Assembly: GCF_014905175.1 (NCBI RefSeq)
Contig: NC_057788.1
Coordinates: 22,290,154-22,354,153 of the forward strand
Source of the DNA: Aphidius gifuensis
Lineage: Eukaryota; Arthropoda; Insecta; Hymenoptera; Braconidae
Direction of reading: 5' to 3'
DNA length: 64,000 nt
Part shown: one piece after another, positions 10,277-22,883 of the stretch
Layout: each line of letters begins with the position of its first letter
Numbering within the stretch: position 1 is the stretch's first letter
Notes under the pieces: generated by a model
Databases searched by the model: none
What the model saw: only the letters and a program-made list of their open reading frames with translations
Told to the model about the DNA's origin: nothing
Position numbers and translations under genes: made by a program

Positions 10277-12990
10277 TTAATTTTCTTCTGTATTTTCTTG
10301 TGGTTCTGGTAGTTTAAGACCACCAAAAACTTTTGATGGAATTGTTTGTTTTTCAATTGGAAGTTCTTCATCATCTTCAGCTTCAGCGTCATCATCATCA
10401 TCGTCATCATCCATGTCAATTTGCAATTCATCTGGATTAATAACTTGGCCATCTTTTGTCGTACCACCTTCAGTAACACCTCTGACAAAACTGATGTTTC
10501 TTTTTAATGCAGATGTTTGCGTTGGCTCAATTGGTGCTGCTCTACTATCAAGAAGTGTCATTGCATCTGGTGCATCTTGATTTGTTGTTGTACTGTTTAT
10601 TATTTGTGCAGTCATCATGTCAACATGTGTATTATACATTGCTCCTACACTACGTTTTATTCTTAACATTTCTCTTACTGTATCTTCATTACCATGACGT
10701 ACTTCAAATTCTTTCCATACTTGCCAGAAATTAGCAGTAACTCTTGGATCACATATTTGACTACAATGAGCATAAATTGCTCTTGCTCTATCAATTTCAC
10801 CAAGTTTTGTTTCCATTTCAGCAAATCTAAGACACATTTCTCTTGTTTTTTCATCATCAAGTACTTCAATTGCTTTTTCATATATTTCTCTTGTTTTTGG
10901 TACACCATGTATACCAGCAGCTTTTGTAATATATATATTAAACATTTCGAATTTTTCTTCTGGTAGCACAGCATTTGTTGCACGTTCATAAACAGTCATT
11001 GCATGACGTGATAAACCATGTTCTTCTTCTAATTTTGCATAAAGAAGATATAATGCTTTTGCATATTTTGCTGGACATTTTTCAAGACACTGTTCAAATA
11101 AATCTCTTGTTCTTTCCAATTTACTACCACCATATCTATTAAGAAATTTAGTCAAATATGTATTCCAAATGTCATAAACATTTGGCCAATGAAATAGACT
11201 AACACCTTTTTCATATGCTCTAAATGCTTCCTCAAAGTAATTATTTTCTTCCAAAAATAATCCATAATTAATGATAATTTGTGGCGTTGCAATTTTAAGA
11301 TCAATAATTTTATCATAAACAGCTTTACATGTCTGTGAAATAAAAAATAAATCAATAACAATGATAGGTTATCATAAATAAATATTTTAAATATTAAATA
11401 CATGGATTTTATTTACCTGAAATGTGCCAAAACTTTCTTCTAAATCAGCATACATTGACCAAACTTTAAGAGATTTATAAAGACGCATTTGAACAGTTTC
11501 AGCATCATCATGATAAGCAACTTTTCTTGAAGGCATTGCTGTTGCACGATGCATTAATTTTAATGCATCAATACAATTACCATGACGTATTTCCATTTCT
11601 GCCCATTCACACCAAACTGATGCTAAATCTTCTGGTTTCATATAAGCAACATGAGTTGCTTTTTCAAATACAACTCTTGCATCTTGTAGTTGATCATTAA
11701 CTTCATAAAATTTTGCAAACTCAACCCAAAGAGTATGTAATTTACCAACAGCTAATTGTGGTTGTACTGTTTGTACAGCTTCTGTATATGTATTTATAAT
11801 TTCATGTGGTTGACCTTCATACAATTTAACACGCTTATGCCACTCTTGAACATTATGAGGATTTTGTCTAAGTAAAACTGAATTTAACAGCAACAATCTT
11901 CGTTCCATGAGATCTTCAAATCTAGCTAGTTTTAATTCAATGTCAATGTCATCATCATCAGTTGGTTTACTTTCAGCTAGTTCCATTCTTTTTTTTAAAC
12001 TTAATTCTTCAAATTGTGCATAAGCATCAAAAACCTGACCAAAATCTCTAACAGTTGTAACTGTTTGAATAGCTTCTTCATAAATATCACGTGCACGTTC
12101 AAATAAACCACTACGTATATAATAATCAGCTAATGAATTCCATAATGGTCCAAGTTGATCAGTATAACGTCTTAAACCACCTCTAATAATAGCATCAACA
12201 TTTAATGATTTTATTCTCATTGGATTTTTAGATATTAAATCACATAATTCATTCCAAAGTTGATGATTTGATTTACCATGTTTTGATACAAAATCATCTT
12301 GATTAACAATGTGGGCTAATTTTAGTGCTGCTTCATCAAGTCTACCAATTAATATAAGATACTCAATGTAATCCTCAGTATCTTCTGGTGCTAATTTTAA
12401 ATATCTTCTAAATACTCTAACTGCTGTTTCTGGTATATCATGTGATTTAACAAAATCAAGATAAAGTGGCCAAATTCTATGATGCTGAGTTATTGGAAGA
12501 GCACGTAGAGCTCTGTCAAATACATGACGTGTTCTGGTTATCAATGATTGTTCAGTCATTAATAAACAATAATCCATCCATATTCTTGGCATTTTATGCA
12601 TAAATACTAAAGCTCTTTCATATGCATTGTTGACATCATCATAAAGAGGATCATCAATACGACGTGTCTTTAATTGTTTACGACGATGACATAAATATTG
12701 ATACCATAATTTATAACTTCCTGGTAATTCTTTTAATGCACGTTCGAATACAATATTTAAATTTGGACTTTTTGAAGTTTTTAAATAATCAATATAACGA
12801 CTCCAGTGTTTAACTGAATATGGATTTCTCAATATCTCCTCTTCATATGGCAAATCATCATCTTTCTGTTTACAAGAAAAAAAATATTAAAATATTAAAT
12901 TAAATTTATCATATTATATTTTAATTTTTATATAATTTATATACTTACAAAAACATATGTGCTACTAGGTACACATTGTTTTTCCGGCAT
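10277..12990 (-). CDS. SYF1: Pre-mRNA splicing factor SYF1/XAB2, copy 1 (conserved copy)
   Basis: Three exons: 12949-12990, 11417-12865 and 10277-11332, for a total of 848 residues, close to human XAB2 (855). The N-terminus is MPEKQCVPSSTYVF, then KDDDLPYEEEILRNPYSVKH. The whole protein is built of HAT (half-TPR) repeats such as VFERALKELPGSYKLWYQYL and ARAIYAHCSQICDP. The C-terminus has an acidic Asp/Glu stretch and ends with the conserved VFGGLKLPEP. SYF1 is a scaffold of the NineTeen/intron-binding complex in the spliceosome and also acts in transcription-coupled repair. At the sites that differ between the two copies here, copy 1 keeps the residues typical of the family, for example DYIEYL...GRLDEAA. 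It is convergent with FBXO42, 239 bp away. Its upstream sequence differs from that of copy 2 beyond about 13062. Confidence 0.95.
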
Positions 12991-13061
12991 TGTGTATTAT
13001 TATTTAATTAAATTAATTATAAATATTTATTGTTAACAAGTTCTAGTTTATTGTGATTAAA

Positions 13062-13497
13062 AAAATTATGTTTTTGGCAACATTAATTCCTTAGCTCTAA
13101 TTTTATTTTAAATAAATTGTTTATGTTTTTCAGTTGCAATTGGTTGATACAACAAAATGCTAAATCCTGAAAGACATGAAATTTGACACACTAATGTGAA
13201 GATTGGTTAAGATAAATATATAATGTATGTTTTGCACAGCAACTAATCATCTTATGCTATCACATTTTATTTATAAATTTTATATTTGTGTTCAAATGTG
13301 CAATGATGATACAACGACAGATAAGACATACGATGATAAGTAATTATTATCATTATAATGATCGTATGTGTCGGCGCGATACAGCCATTTTTGATTAATC
13401 TGCGCATCTGCGCCTACGCGTGTGCTGATGGAGATCACATACGCGTATTATACGGATAAAACCGGATAAAAATAAATAATTGGGATCAATTGGGATA
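13062..13497. other. Unique spacer between the SYF1 duplication units
   Basis: About 435 bp have no counterpart next to the other SYF1 copy. The spacer is visibly richer in GC in part (CGGCGCGATACAG, GCGCATCTGCGCCTACGCG) and contains an imperfect inverted repeat around 13325-13373 (ACATACGAT ... ATCGTATGT). It now serves as the 5' flank of SYF1 copy 1. It may be an insertion at the duplication junction. No ORF is present. Confidence 0.6.
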
Positions 13498-13690
13498 AAT
13501 CATGATAATAATCATCATAAAAATAAAATAACAAATCGTCAAAGACAATCAGAATTAGAATCATTACGTAGAATGGAATAAAGAACGTGCAAAATTATTA
13601 TTTAAAAAAAAAACAAATTCTATTTATTAAAAATAAATAAATTTCAATGATTTAACAAAATACAACTTTAATTGATTTAAAAAGAAAAAC
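13498..13690 (+). pseudogene. Fragment of the FBXO42 last exon plus 3' flank (duplication scar)
   Basis: 13498-13580 closely matches 9655-9735 inside the last FBXO42 exon (the region encoding HDNNHHKNKITNRQRQ ... SLRRME). It then jumps to sequence matching the FBXO42/SYF1 intergenic stretch from about 10098 (CGTGCAAAATTATTATTTAA ... AACAAATTCTATTTATTA). The copy therefore has an internal deletion of about 360 bp and a stop soon after SLRRME. It shows that the tandem duplication unit started inside FBXO42 and ran through SYF1. Confidence 0.85.
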
Positions 13691-13697
13691 TAATTTA

Positions 13698-16435
13698 TTA
13701 AATTAATATATGTATATTGGATATAACTTGATTTTCTTCTGTATTTACTTCTGGTTCTGTTACTTTAAGACTACCAAAAATTTTTAAAGGAATTGTTTGT
13801 TTTTCAATTGGAAGCTCTTCATCATCTTTAGCTTCAGCTTCATCATCATCATCATCCATGTTAATTTGCATTTCATCTGGATTAATAACTTGGCCATCTT
13901 TTGTCGTGCCACCTTCAGTAACACCTCTGACAAAACTGATGTTTCTTTTTAATGCAGATGTTTGCGTTGGCTCAATTGGTGGTATTCTACTATCAACAAG
14001 TGTCATTGCATCTGGTGCATCTTGATTTGTTGTTGTACTATTTATTATTTGTGCAGTCATCATGTCAACATGTGTATTATACATTGCTTCTACACTACGT
14101 CTTATTCTTAACATTTCTAGTAATGTATCTTTATTACCATGACGTACTTCAAATTCGTTCCATACTTGCCAGAAATTAGCAGTAACTCTTGGATCACATA
14201 TTTGACTACAATGAGCATAAATTGCTCTTGCTCTATCAATTTCACCAAGTTTTGTTTCCATTTCAGCAAATCTAAGACACATTTCTCTTGTTTTTTCATC
14301 ATCAAGTACTTCAATTGCTTTTTCATATATTTCTCTTGTTTTTGGTACACCATGTATACCAGCAGCTTTTGTAATATATATATTAAACATTTCGAATTTT
14401 TCTTCTGGTAGCACAGCATTTGTTGCACGTTCATAAACAGTCATTGCATGACGTGATAAACCATGTTCTTCTTCTAATTTTGCATAAAGAAGATATAATG
14501 CTTTTGCATATTTTGCTGGACATTTTTCAAGACACTGTTCAAATAAATCTCTTGTTCTTTCCAATTTACTACCACCATATCTATTAAGAAATTGGGTCAA
14601 ATATGTATTCCAAATGTCATAAACATTTGGCCAATGAAATAGACTAACACCCTTTTCATATGCTCTAAATGCTTCCTCAAAGTAATTATTTTCTTCCAAA
14701 AATAATCCATAATTAATGATAATTTGTGGTGTTGCAATTTTAAGATCAATAATTTTATCATAAACAGCTTTACATGTCTGTAAAATAAAAAAATAATCAA
14801 TAACAATGATAGGTTATCATAAATAAATATTTTAAATATTAAATAAATGAATTTTATTTACCTGAAATGTACCAAAACTTTCTTCTAAATCAGCATACAT
14901 TGACCAAACTTTAAGTGATTTATAAAGACGCATTTGAACAGTTTCAGCATCATCATGATAAGCAACTTTTCTTGAAGGCATTGCTGTTGCACGATGCATT
15001 AATTTTAATGCATCAATACAATTACCATGACGTATTTCCATTTCTGCCCATTCACACCAAACTGATGCTAAATCTTCTGGTTTTAAATAAGCAACATGAG
15101 TTGCTTTTTCAAATACAACTCTTGCATCTTGTAGTTGATCATTAACTTCATAAAATTTTGCAAATTCAACCCAAAGAGTATGTAATTTACCAACAGCTAA
15201 TTGTGGTTGTACTGTTTGTACAGCTTCTGTGTATGTATTTATAATTTCATGTGGTTGACCTTCATACAGCTTAACACGTTTATGCCACTCTTGAACATTA
15301 TGAGGATTTTGTCTAAGTAAAACTGAATTTAACAGCAACAATCTTCGTTCCATAAGATCTTCAAATCTAGCTAGTTTTAATTCAATGTCAATGTCATCAT
15401 CATCAGTTGGTTTACTTTTAGCTAGTTTCATTCTTTCTTTTAAACTTAATTCTTCAAATTTTGCATATGCATCAAATACCTGACCAAAATCTCTAACAGT
15501 TGTAACTGTTTGAATAGCTTCTTCAAAAATATCACGTGCACGTTCAAATAAACCACTACGTATATAATAATGAGCCAATGAATTCCACAATGGTCCAAGT
15601 TGATCAGTATAACGTCTTAAACCACCTCTAATAATAGCATCAACATTTAATGATTTTATACTCATTGGATTTTTAGATATTAAATCACATAATTCATTCC
15701 AAAGTTGATGATTTGATTTACCATGTTTTGATACAAAATCATCTTGATTAACAATGTGAGCTAATTTTAATGCTGCTTCATCAAATCTTCTAATTAATCT
15801 AAGATACTTAATGTAATCCTCAGTATCTTCTGGTACTAATTTTAAATATCTTCTAAATACTCTAACTGCTGTTTCTGGTATTTTATGTGATTTAACAAAA
15901 TCAAGATAAAGTGGCCAAATTCTATGATGCTGAGTTATTGGAAGAGCACGTAGAGCTCTGTCAAATACATGACGTGTTCTGGTTATCAATGATTGTTCAG
16001 TCATTAATAAACAATAGTCCATCCATATTCTTGGCATTTTATGCATAAATACTAAAGCTCTTTCATATGCATTGTTGACATCATCATAAAGAGGATCATC
16101 AATACGACGTGTCTTTAATTGTTTACGACGATGACATAAATATTGATACCATAATCTATAACTTCCTGGTAATTCTTTTAATGCACGTTCAAATACAATA
16201 TTTAAATTTGGACTTTTTGAAGTTTTTAAATAATCAATATAACGACTCCAGTGTTTAACTGAATATGGATTTCTCAATATCTCCTCTTCATATGGCAAAT
16301 CATCATCTTTCTGTTTACAAGAAAAAAAATATTAAAATATTAAATTAAATTTATCATATTATATTTTAATTTTTATATAATTTATATACTTACAAAAACA
16401 TATGTGCTATTAGGTACACCTTGTATTTCTGGCAT
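13698..16435 (-). CDS. SYF1: Pre-mRNA splicing factor SYF1/XAB2, copy 2 (diverging tandem duplicate)
   Basis: Same exon structure as copy 1: 16394-16435, 14862-16310 (identical length, 1449 nt) and 13698-14777, for about 856 residues with no frameshift or internal stop. Introns are also nearly identical, so the duplication is recent. Copy 2 differs at conserved positions: DYIKYLRLIRRFDEAA replaces DYIEYLILIGRLDEAA, and NEFEVRHGNKDTLLEML replaces KEFEVRHGNEDTVREML. The Asp run is shorter. The ancestral stop after NTEEN is lost, adding about ten residues (QVISNIHILI). Its 5' flank leads into the unique DNA before SPTLC2, so this copy probably occupies the original promoter position although its protein is less constrained. 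It could be a working paralogue or an early pseudogene. Confidence 0.92.
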
Positions 16436-17532
16436 TGTTATTATTTAATTAAATTAATTATAAATATTTATTATCTAGTTTATTGTCTTTACAGACAATC
16501 TAACCTCAAAATAATCAAACAACTCAAAACGCAAAGGCAAATGTGTGAAAACAAGATTTGCGAGTGGGGGGGAATGAAGCTGTTCACACCGATAATATAA
16601 GCCTCTTGTTTATCAATAATGAAACAGCATTAGTTTTTCTTTGAAAAACTGTTAATCCCGCGTCATTATAAATAATAAAATTTGTAAATAAACAATATTA
16701 TTTATACGTAAGTTGATCAATTAACTTGTACATAAAAAGTATTTTGCAATTTTAACAATTTATATCTCATACATTTGTTTAAAATTATATAAATTAGAGT
16801 GTTTTTATTTTTTATTTAATTTTTTTCCTATAGAAAAATCTATGGTTAGTCTATTACTACCCCCTTGCCAACAATTGAAAATAGAGAAGGAAAACAACAT
16901 CCATAAATGGATAAGTGGAATATTGTGAAACGGGATTTGTAAATAAGGCACATGCCAATCTTCTTTTATTTTTATCATAATTTTTTCAATGGTCATCAAT
17001 AAAAAAGGGGTAACAAACGAGGGAACATAAAAAAAAAACATCTTTATCCTTCATTCTGTTGTCCCTTTTTTATTTTGTTTATTATTATTTATTTATATAT
17101 TTTTTTTTTATTTTATACATAATCGTTAAATTATATACAATATTATTTTTTTTATGTTTATTAAAAGTGTGTTGATTTATTAACTCGGTCATAATTAAAC
17201 TGTAAACATCAATTTTTTTTTTTTTGCTACTGGTGGTGTGATTTTGAGTAAGAGAGAAAGATATAGAGAGGATAGAGAGAGGAAAGAGAGTAGGTTGATT
17301 TAATTATTACAATTCACTACACGTGGACAAACAATTGTATGTTTATTTATATTTAATTATTACTTGACTATATAAAAATAGTAATTTTTATAATTTACTT
17401 GTTAACTAAACTATCATTATAAATATTCAATTTTTCATTACAGGTTTATTTTTCTAATTAAATATTTAATTTGTATGATGACATTTGAGTGAAAATATAT
17501 ATAAAGTGATTTATTTATATAATTATTATAAA
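16436..17532. promoter_or_regulatory. Divergent intergenic region SYF1 copy 2 / SPTLC2
   Basis: About 1.1 kb without a credible gene. A purine tract (GAGA-rich) lies at about 17243-17294. A TTTCATTACAG acceptor-like site at about 17433-17443 suggests that a 5'UTR intron of SPTLC2 ends there. The two start codons point away from each other, so promoters of both genes should lie here. The minus-strand ORF at 16805-17041 looks like translated AT-rich DNA. Confidence 0.45.
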
Positions 17533-20153
17533 ATGAGTCGTCAAGCAAGAAGCAGTAATGGGCATGTCAAGGTTAATACTTTTTTTTTACTAAATAGTTA
17601 TAAATACAAATAGCATAATTTATCTATTTTTTGGACAATAATATTTAGACCAATAAATTTTTATTTATAATCTATCTAAATAATAATAATATTATCGAAT
17701 TGGTCTTGACTGATTGACGGTAGGAAAAGATAAGAAATCACGAGTTGTATTTTTTTTATGAGTCATCAGTTGATTCATAATTGTTTATGATTATTTTTGA
17801 TCTTTTATCATGATGTCATTAGTTATCTAGTTTGTATAACAATTGTCAAAATTAAATCATGACAATATGATGAGTAAAAAAATACTTTGATAATTATTAT
17901 AAATTGTTTATGATTTCAGTTGGCTGATGAAAAGTGTAAAAATGGAAAAAGAAGAGAAATTAAAAGAAGAAAAAAAGAATCATTTGAAGATGCATCATTA
18001 TTTACTGCAATTATAACTCAAATTGGTTTTTATATTCTTATGATTGTTGGATATATTAATCAGTTGTTGTTTGAGCCAAATGTTGCTCGTGAACGTAACA
18101 GAAAAGTAATTGAAATTAATCATTAATAATATTATTGTTATTGAATAATTATAATTTATATTGTCAACAGGGATATGCTCCAATGTACGAGAGTTATGAG
18201 ACATTTTATCTGCGTTATGTTTATAGAAGAATAAGAGATTGTATGAATCGACCAATATGCTCAGTACCTGGTGCAATGGTTACACTTAAAGATCGTGTTT
18301 CACGTGATCATTGCTGGTCATTTGAGTATGTATTTTTTATTACTAGTATTATATTTCATCCTTTTTTTTTATTTATGCAACTTTAAACTGAGTTGAAATA
18401 ACGTCATAATTTATTTATAAAACTAATCGATAATTATTATATTTTACAGTTTCAGTGGAACAAAAACACCATGTATTAATTTAGTATCATATAATTATCT
18501 TGGTTTTGCTGAATCAACAGGTAGCTGTGCTATTCAGAGTAAAGAAGCTATTAAAAAATATGGAATAACAAGTAATAGTCCACGTCTTGAACTAGGTAAT
18601 GATATAGATTTTTTTTAATTAAAAATTATAATACTAAAATGAAATTTAAATATATTTCTAGGTAACATGACAATTCATAAAGAATTAGAAAAATTAACAG
18701 CTGAATTTTTGGGTGTTGAAGATGCAATTGTATTTGGCATGGGTTTTGCAACAAATTCATTAAATTTACCATCATTAATATCACCAGATTGTTTGGTACT
18801 TAGTGATGAAAGAAATCATGCATCAGTTATAGTTGGTTTAAAATTATCTGGAGCAGTATTAAGAGTATTTAAACATAATGATATGGATGATTTAGAAAAA
18901 TGTTTACAAAATGCAATATATAATGGACAACCAAACAGTGGTAAAGCATGGAAAAAAATATTAATTGTTGTTGAGGGTATTTATTCAATGGAAGGATCAG
19001 TTGTACATTTACCAGAAGTTATTGAATTAAAAAAAAAATATAAAGCATATCTTTATTTAGACGAAGCACATAGTATTGGTGCAATGGGTAAATATGGACG
19101 TGGTATATGTGATTATTATAATATTGATCCAAATGACGTTGATGTTTTAATGGGTACATTTACTAAAAGTTTTGGATCAGCTGGTGGTTATATTGCTGGT
19201 AATAAAAAATTAATAAATTATTTAAGAGTTTATAGTCATGCACATGTATATGCTGTGTCAATATCACCACCAATTGCACAACAAGTTATAACATCAATGA
19301 AAATTATTATGGGTAGAGATGGTACTAATAATGGAAGATTAAGAATTAAACAATTATCAAGAAATACAAGATATTTTAGACGTAGACTTGAACAAATTGG
19401 TGTTATTATTTATGGTAATGAAGACTCACCAGTTATACCAATGCTTGGTTATTTATATTCAAAACTTACGTTAGTATATTTTATTATTTATTAATTAAAA
19501 TTAATAAATGAACAATAAATAACAATAAATATTGTTTATTATTTGTAGATCAACTGTACGAACATTATTAACTAGACGAATTGCAACAGTTGGTGTTGCT
19601 TTTCCTGGCACACAAATGGGACTAGGAAGAATACGATTTTGCTTATCAGCAGCACATACTAAAGAGCAACTTGATTACGTAAGTAAAAACTTGATAATAT
19701 TATTATCTATATTTTATTTTTAATAGTCATAATAAATTTACAGTTAAAGTAACATTCTAATTAGCTCATTAGTTACTCAATTAGCATACTAATTTTATCA
19801 TGAATAAATTATTAAAGTAAATATTTTTATTTACAATATATAAAGTGATAATAAGCATTTAAATATTTGTTAAAAGTTTGTGTATATTTGTTGTTTAAAA
19901 TTTATAAAAAAAGAAAATATTAAACAATTAAATTGATGTATTTTTAGATAGTTTTTTTTATAGTTTATGATAATTAATTTAATTTATTATAAACACAATT
20001 AGCTTGAATGAATAAATTATTAATTTTTTTTGTTGTTTGCAGGTTTTACAAAATATTGAAGAAGTGGCTGATTTAATAGGACTAAGATATTCAAGAAAAC
20101 AAAGAGACCCAAATCCAATTGAGTATTACAGTGAAACTAGTGACACTGAATAA
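17533..20153 (+). CDS. SPTLC2: Serine palmitoyltransferase, long-chain base subunit 2 (fly lace)
   Basis: Seven exons: 17533-17571, 17920-18105, 18171-18325, 18450-18595, 18662-19469, 19549-19678 and 20043-20153, all phases consistent, for 524 residues. SPTLC2 condenses serine with palmitoyl-CoA in the ER membrane, the first and rate-limiting step of sphingolipid synthesis, as a heterodimer with SPTLC1. A hydrophobic segment at about residues 38-60 (ITQIGFYILMIVGYI) is the N-terminal membrane anchor. The alpha-oxoamine synthase fold follows, with INLVSYNYLGFA, DERNHASVIVG, LDEAHSIGAMG and the PLP lysine in GTFTKSFGSAGGYIAG. The C-terminus has RFCLSAAHTKEQLDY and a short polar tail. Length is slightly below the human protein (562), mainly at the N-terminus. 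Confidence 0.96.
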
Positions 20154-22736
20154 TTAAAAATGTATTATTTACGGGACCAACCTCCAGGGTCATATTGCTT
20201 TATACTATATCATTTTAATTTAAAAACAAAAAACAAAAATTTTTTACAATTGCATATTTATATTAATAAGGACAATCAATTTAAAAGAATTTTTTTTATT
20301 CATATCAAATTTTATAACTAGCTAGATTATTAATTTTTATACAAATAAATAATCATATTTCTTGAAACAGTTATAAAATTTTTACAAATTATGTATAAAT
20401 TTTTTACCAAAAGTAAATATATATTTTTTATCATATATTTATATTCAAGAAATATTGATGAAATATTTGTTAATTCAACTTCAAGACTTAATCGAAATAC
20501 CTCTCGTTTTTTATTCTTTTGATTTTAATTTTATTTTTTTTCTTAATCTTTCCATAATACTGTGATTTATTAGCAATTTTTCTGAGCAATAATTAATGTA
20601 CTTCCAAGTTTAAATAGAACACTTGGGCTTCCGTGAAAATTAACATTGTCAGTTATTATTTTTAATTAATTTTTTCAGTAAATTTTTCTTAATAGTTTAA
20701 GTTGATTTGATTGAAATTTTATTGTGCCAATTTAATCAAGTTATGCTACTTTTAATGAATACTAAAATGTTTTATAATTAACAATAATTTTTAATTGTTT
20801 ATAATAATATATTTGATAATACCGAAATAATTTACTCGGGACCAATTATAGAAAAAAATTTGCATTAATCAAAGTTCCTTTAAATAGAAAGAAAAAAAAA
20901 TTATAATGGAATCAAAATAATCGTTGAAACAAGCTATTATATTAATAGTAATAAATCATTTACATAAACAATAAGCAATTATTAAAAAATATTTATAAAA
21001 GAAAATAAAAATTGAAAAATCCAACAAAATGATAATAAAAAAATATTTTTAAACAATACATTTAACAATTATAGTGTCAATTTATTTAACTTTTTTTTTT
21101 TTGTATCAATTAGTCGATTAATCAACTAATAATTTTAGTTTATAGATTTATTTAAAAATCATAAATAAAAGTTATAATAATTTTTTAAAAAATAAAAAAT
21201 TAAAATATATATTTAGTGTTTTTTTATATAATTTTTTTTGACCAATTGATTAAATAATAATAAATATTTATTTAATAAAATCATGTATTTTTTTTTATTT
21301 ATATTTTTTAATTTAATTAAAAACAATTTATTTTAAAAAAATTTGAATGAATATGGAATCTGTAACGCTAGATGACGCTTACGCCTATTTATTAAAAAAA
21401 AATGTTAATAAAAATAATAATTTTCATATTATTTATTTATAATTAATTATTTATATTATTTATTATTTATTTATAAGTGTCAATAATTGTTATTTTATTA
21501 TTTTTTTATTGTTATAAAAAATACAGTGCTGCCTCTAACGGCAATCTTGTCAACTTCAGTTTAGCTTTTTGCGTCAACGTGTAAACGTCGGGTCCGCTGC
21601 GCTCCTAAGTTTTACTAATTTTTTTTGATATAAAAATGTTTAAATAATTTCAAATTTGTGTTTTTATTGTTAAATAAACGCTTGGCTATCGATTGAGTGT
21701 ATAATTGTTGCTTAAATTTACGCAAAACAATTAATATTAATGAATTTAAGAAACGACAAAGTGACACCGACAACTGAAAACTTATGTGCATAAAAAAGTT
21801 GTAATACAGTGTCTTTTTATACTCAAATTGTTTGTTTTTATTATTAGAACAATTATTTATAATATTTAGCACGATAAAAAACATCTAAAGTTATTAAATA
21901 ATACAATTTTATTTGACGTTAAAACCTAACCTCACAATTCCTTTGTTAGACAAAGAAATTTTTTTTGTTAATTAAAAAATCAAATGCTATGCTATATTGT
22001 TGTGTGTCAACTCCAAAAATAACATGAATAAGATAATTGTTATTAATTTTTCATTTATTTATTTATATAATTATTAATTTATTAGTATTTTTGTTGAAAA
22101 AAAATTTCGTTGTGTGACAAAATCAGAGACAAAGAGTGTAACAAAGACAATGCTGGTGTTAAAGTGAGATCCATCATGTTATATTAATTTAAAAAAAAAA
22201 AAAAAACATTATTAACAATAACAATAGTAATAATGGGTGATATTGAGTACCATTCAATTATGAAAACATGATGTTAATACTCCAAAAATGAATAACATGT
22301 GTAAGAACAATGTAAGTTTATCAATCAAAAACAAATAGTGTTAATGTTGATGATGCTGATACATTGTTAAATAGTGAGAGTTAGTTTTTGAATGACAAAT
22401 TGATCAAATTATTTTACAATCTATTATATACAATTGAATCATCAGGTAGTTAATAAAACAAAAGCTTGATATGTTGAATTTGCAAATTATGTACTTGACT
22501 TAATTGACAATTTATAATTCATGTGTTAGATATAATTATAAACTTCAAGTATGTAAATAGATTGTAAAAGATTAAACTCAGATTGATTTGTTCAATTTAC
22601 ATGTTGGTGTTATTAATAATTAAAAAAAAAATACATCAGATTGTGTTAAAGTGTGTTTTTAAAAATTGAAATTGAGTGTCTAGCTTGGAGTGGTTGATCA
22701 AGTGTTGCAAAATATATTTTAAATAGTGTAAAGTGT
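20154..22736. other. Intergenic, 2.6 kb, with a promoter-like patch
   Basis: Mostly extremely AT-rich DNA with poly(A)/poly(T) runs and no exon I can support. Between about 21520 and 21610 the GC content rises locally (CTGCCTCTAACGGC, CAACGTGTAAACGTCGGG, TCCGCTGCGCTCC). This could be a transcription start region for the plus-strand exon at 22.7 kb. The minus-strand ORF at 21615-21884 is low in complexity and not convincing. Confidence 0.4.
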
Positions 22737-22883
22737 ATGTTAAAGAGTGTTATTAGAGTCAGTGATTATGGTGGCTGTATGTTGGATCAACTTCTTCCTG
22801 GTACCATCTGTATGCTGGACAACAAAAGCAGCAACTTCTTGGTACCACCTGAAAACATCAGGCGTATCTTGAGGCACCAAAAG
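22737..22883 (+). CDS. Candidate first coding exon of an unidentified gene
   Basis: From an ATG at 22737, 49 codons run exactly to a donor (CACCAAAAG|GTCAGT) in phase 0. The peptide starts MLKSVIRVSDYGGCMLDQLL and ends PPENIRRILRHQK. Its composition is far from the AT-driven Lys/Asn/Ile/Phe pattern of chance ORFs here and its GC content is higher than the flanks. The stretch contains an imperfect internal repeat (CAACTTCTTcc-TGGTACCATCTG / CAACTTCTT-GGTACCACCTG). I could not find the next exon. Splicing to the acceptor near 24122 would bring an early stop. The reverse strand is also open over this segment, so strand is not certain. I do not recognise the protein. Confidence 0.4.

Noticed and set aside
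10210..16298. Other-frame ORFs within SYF1 (for example 10675-10989, 14139-14411, 14915-15145)
   Set aside because: They overlap the long HAT-repeat exons in other frames and are duplicated only because the gene is duplicated.
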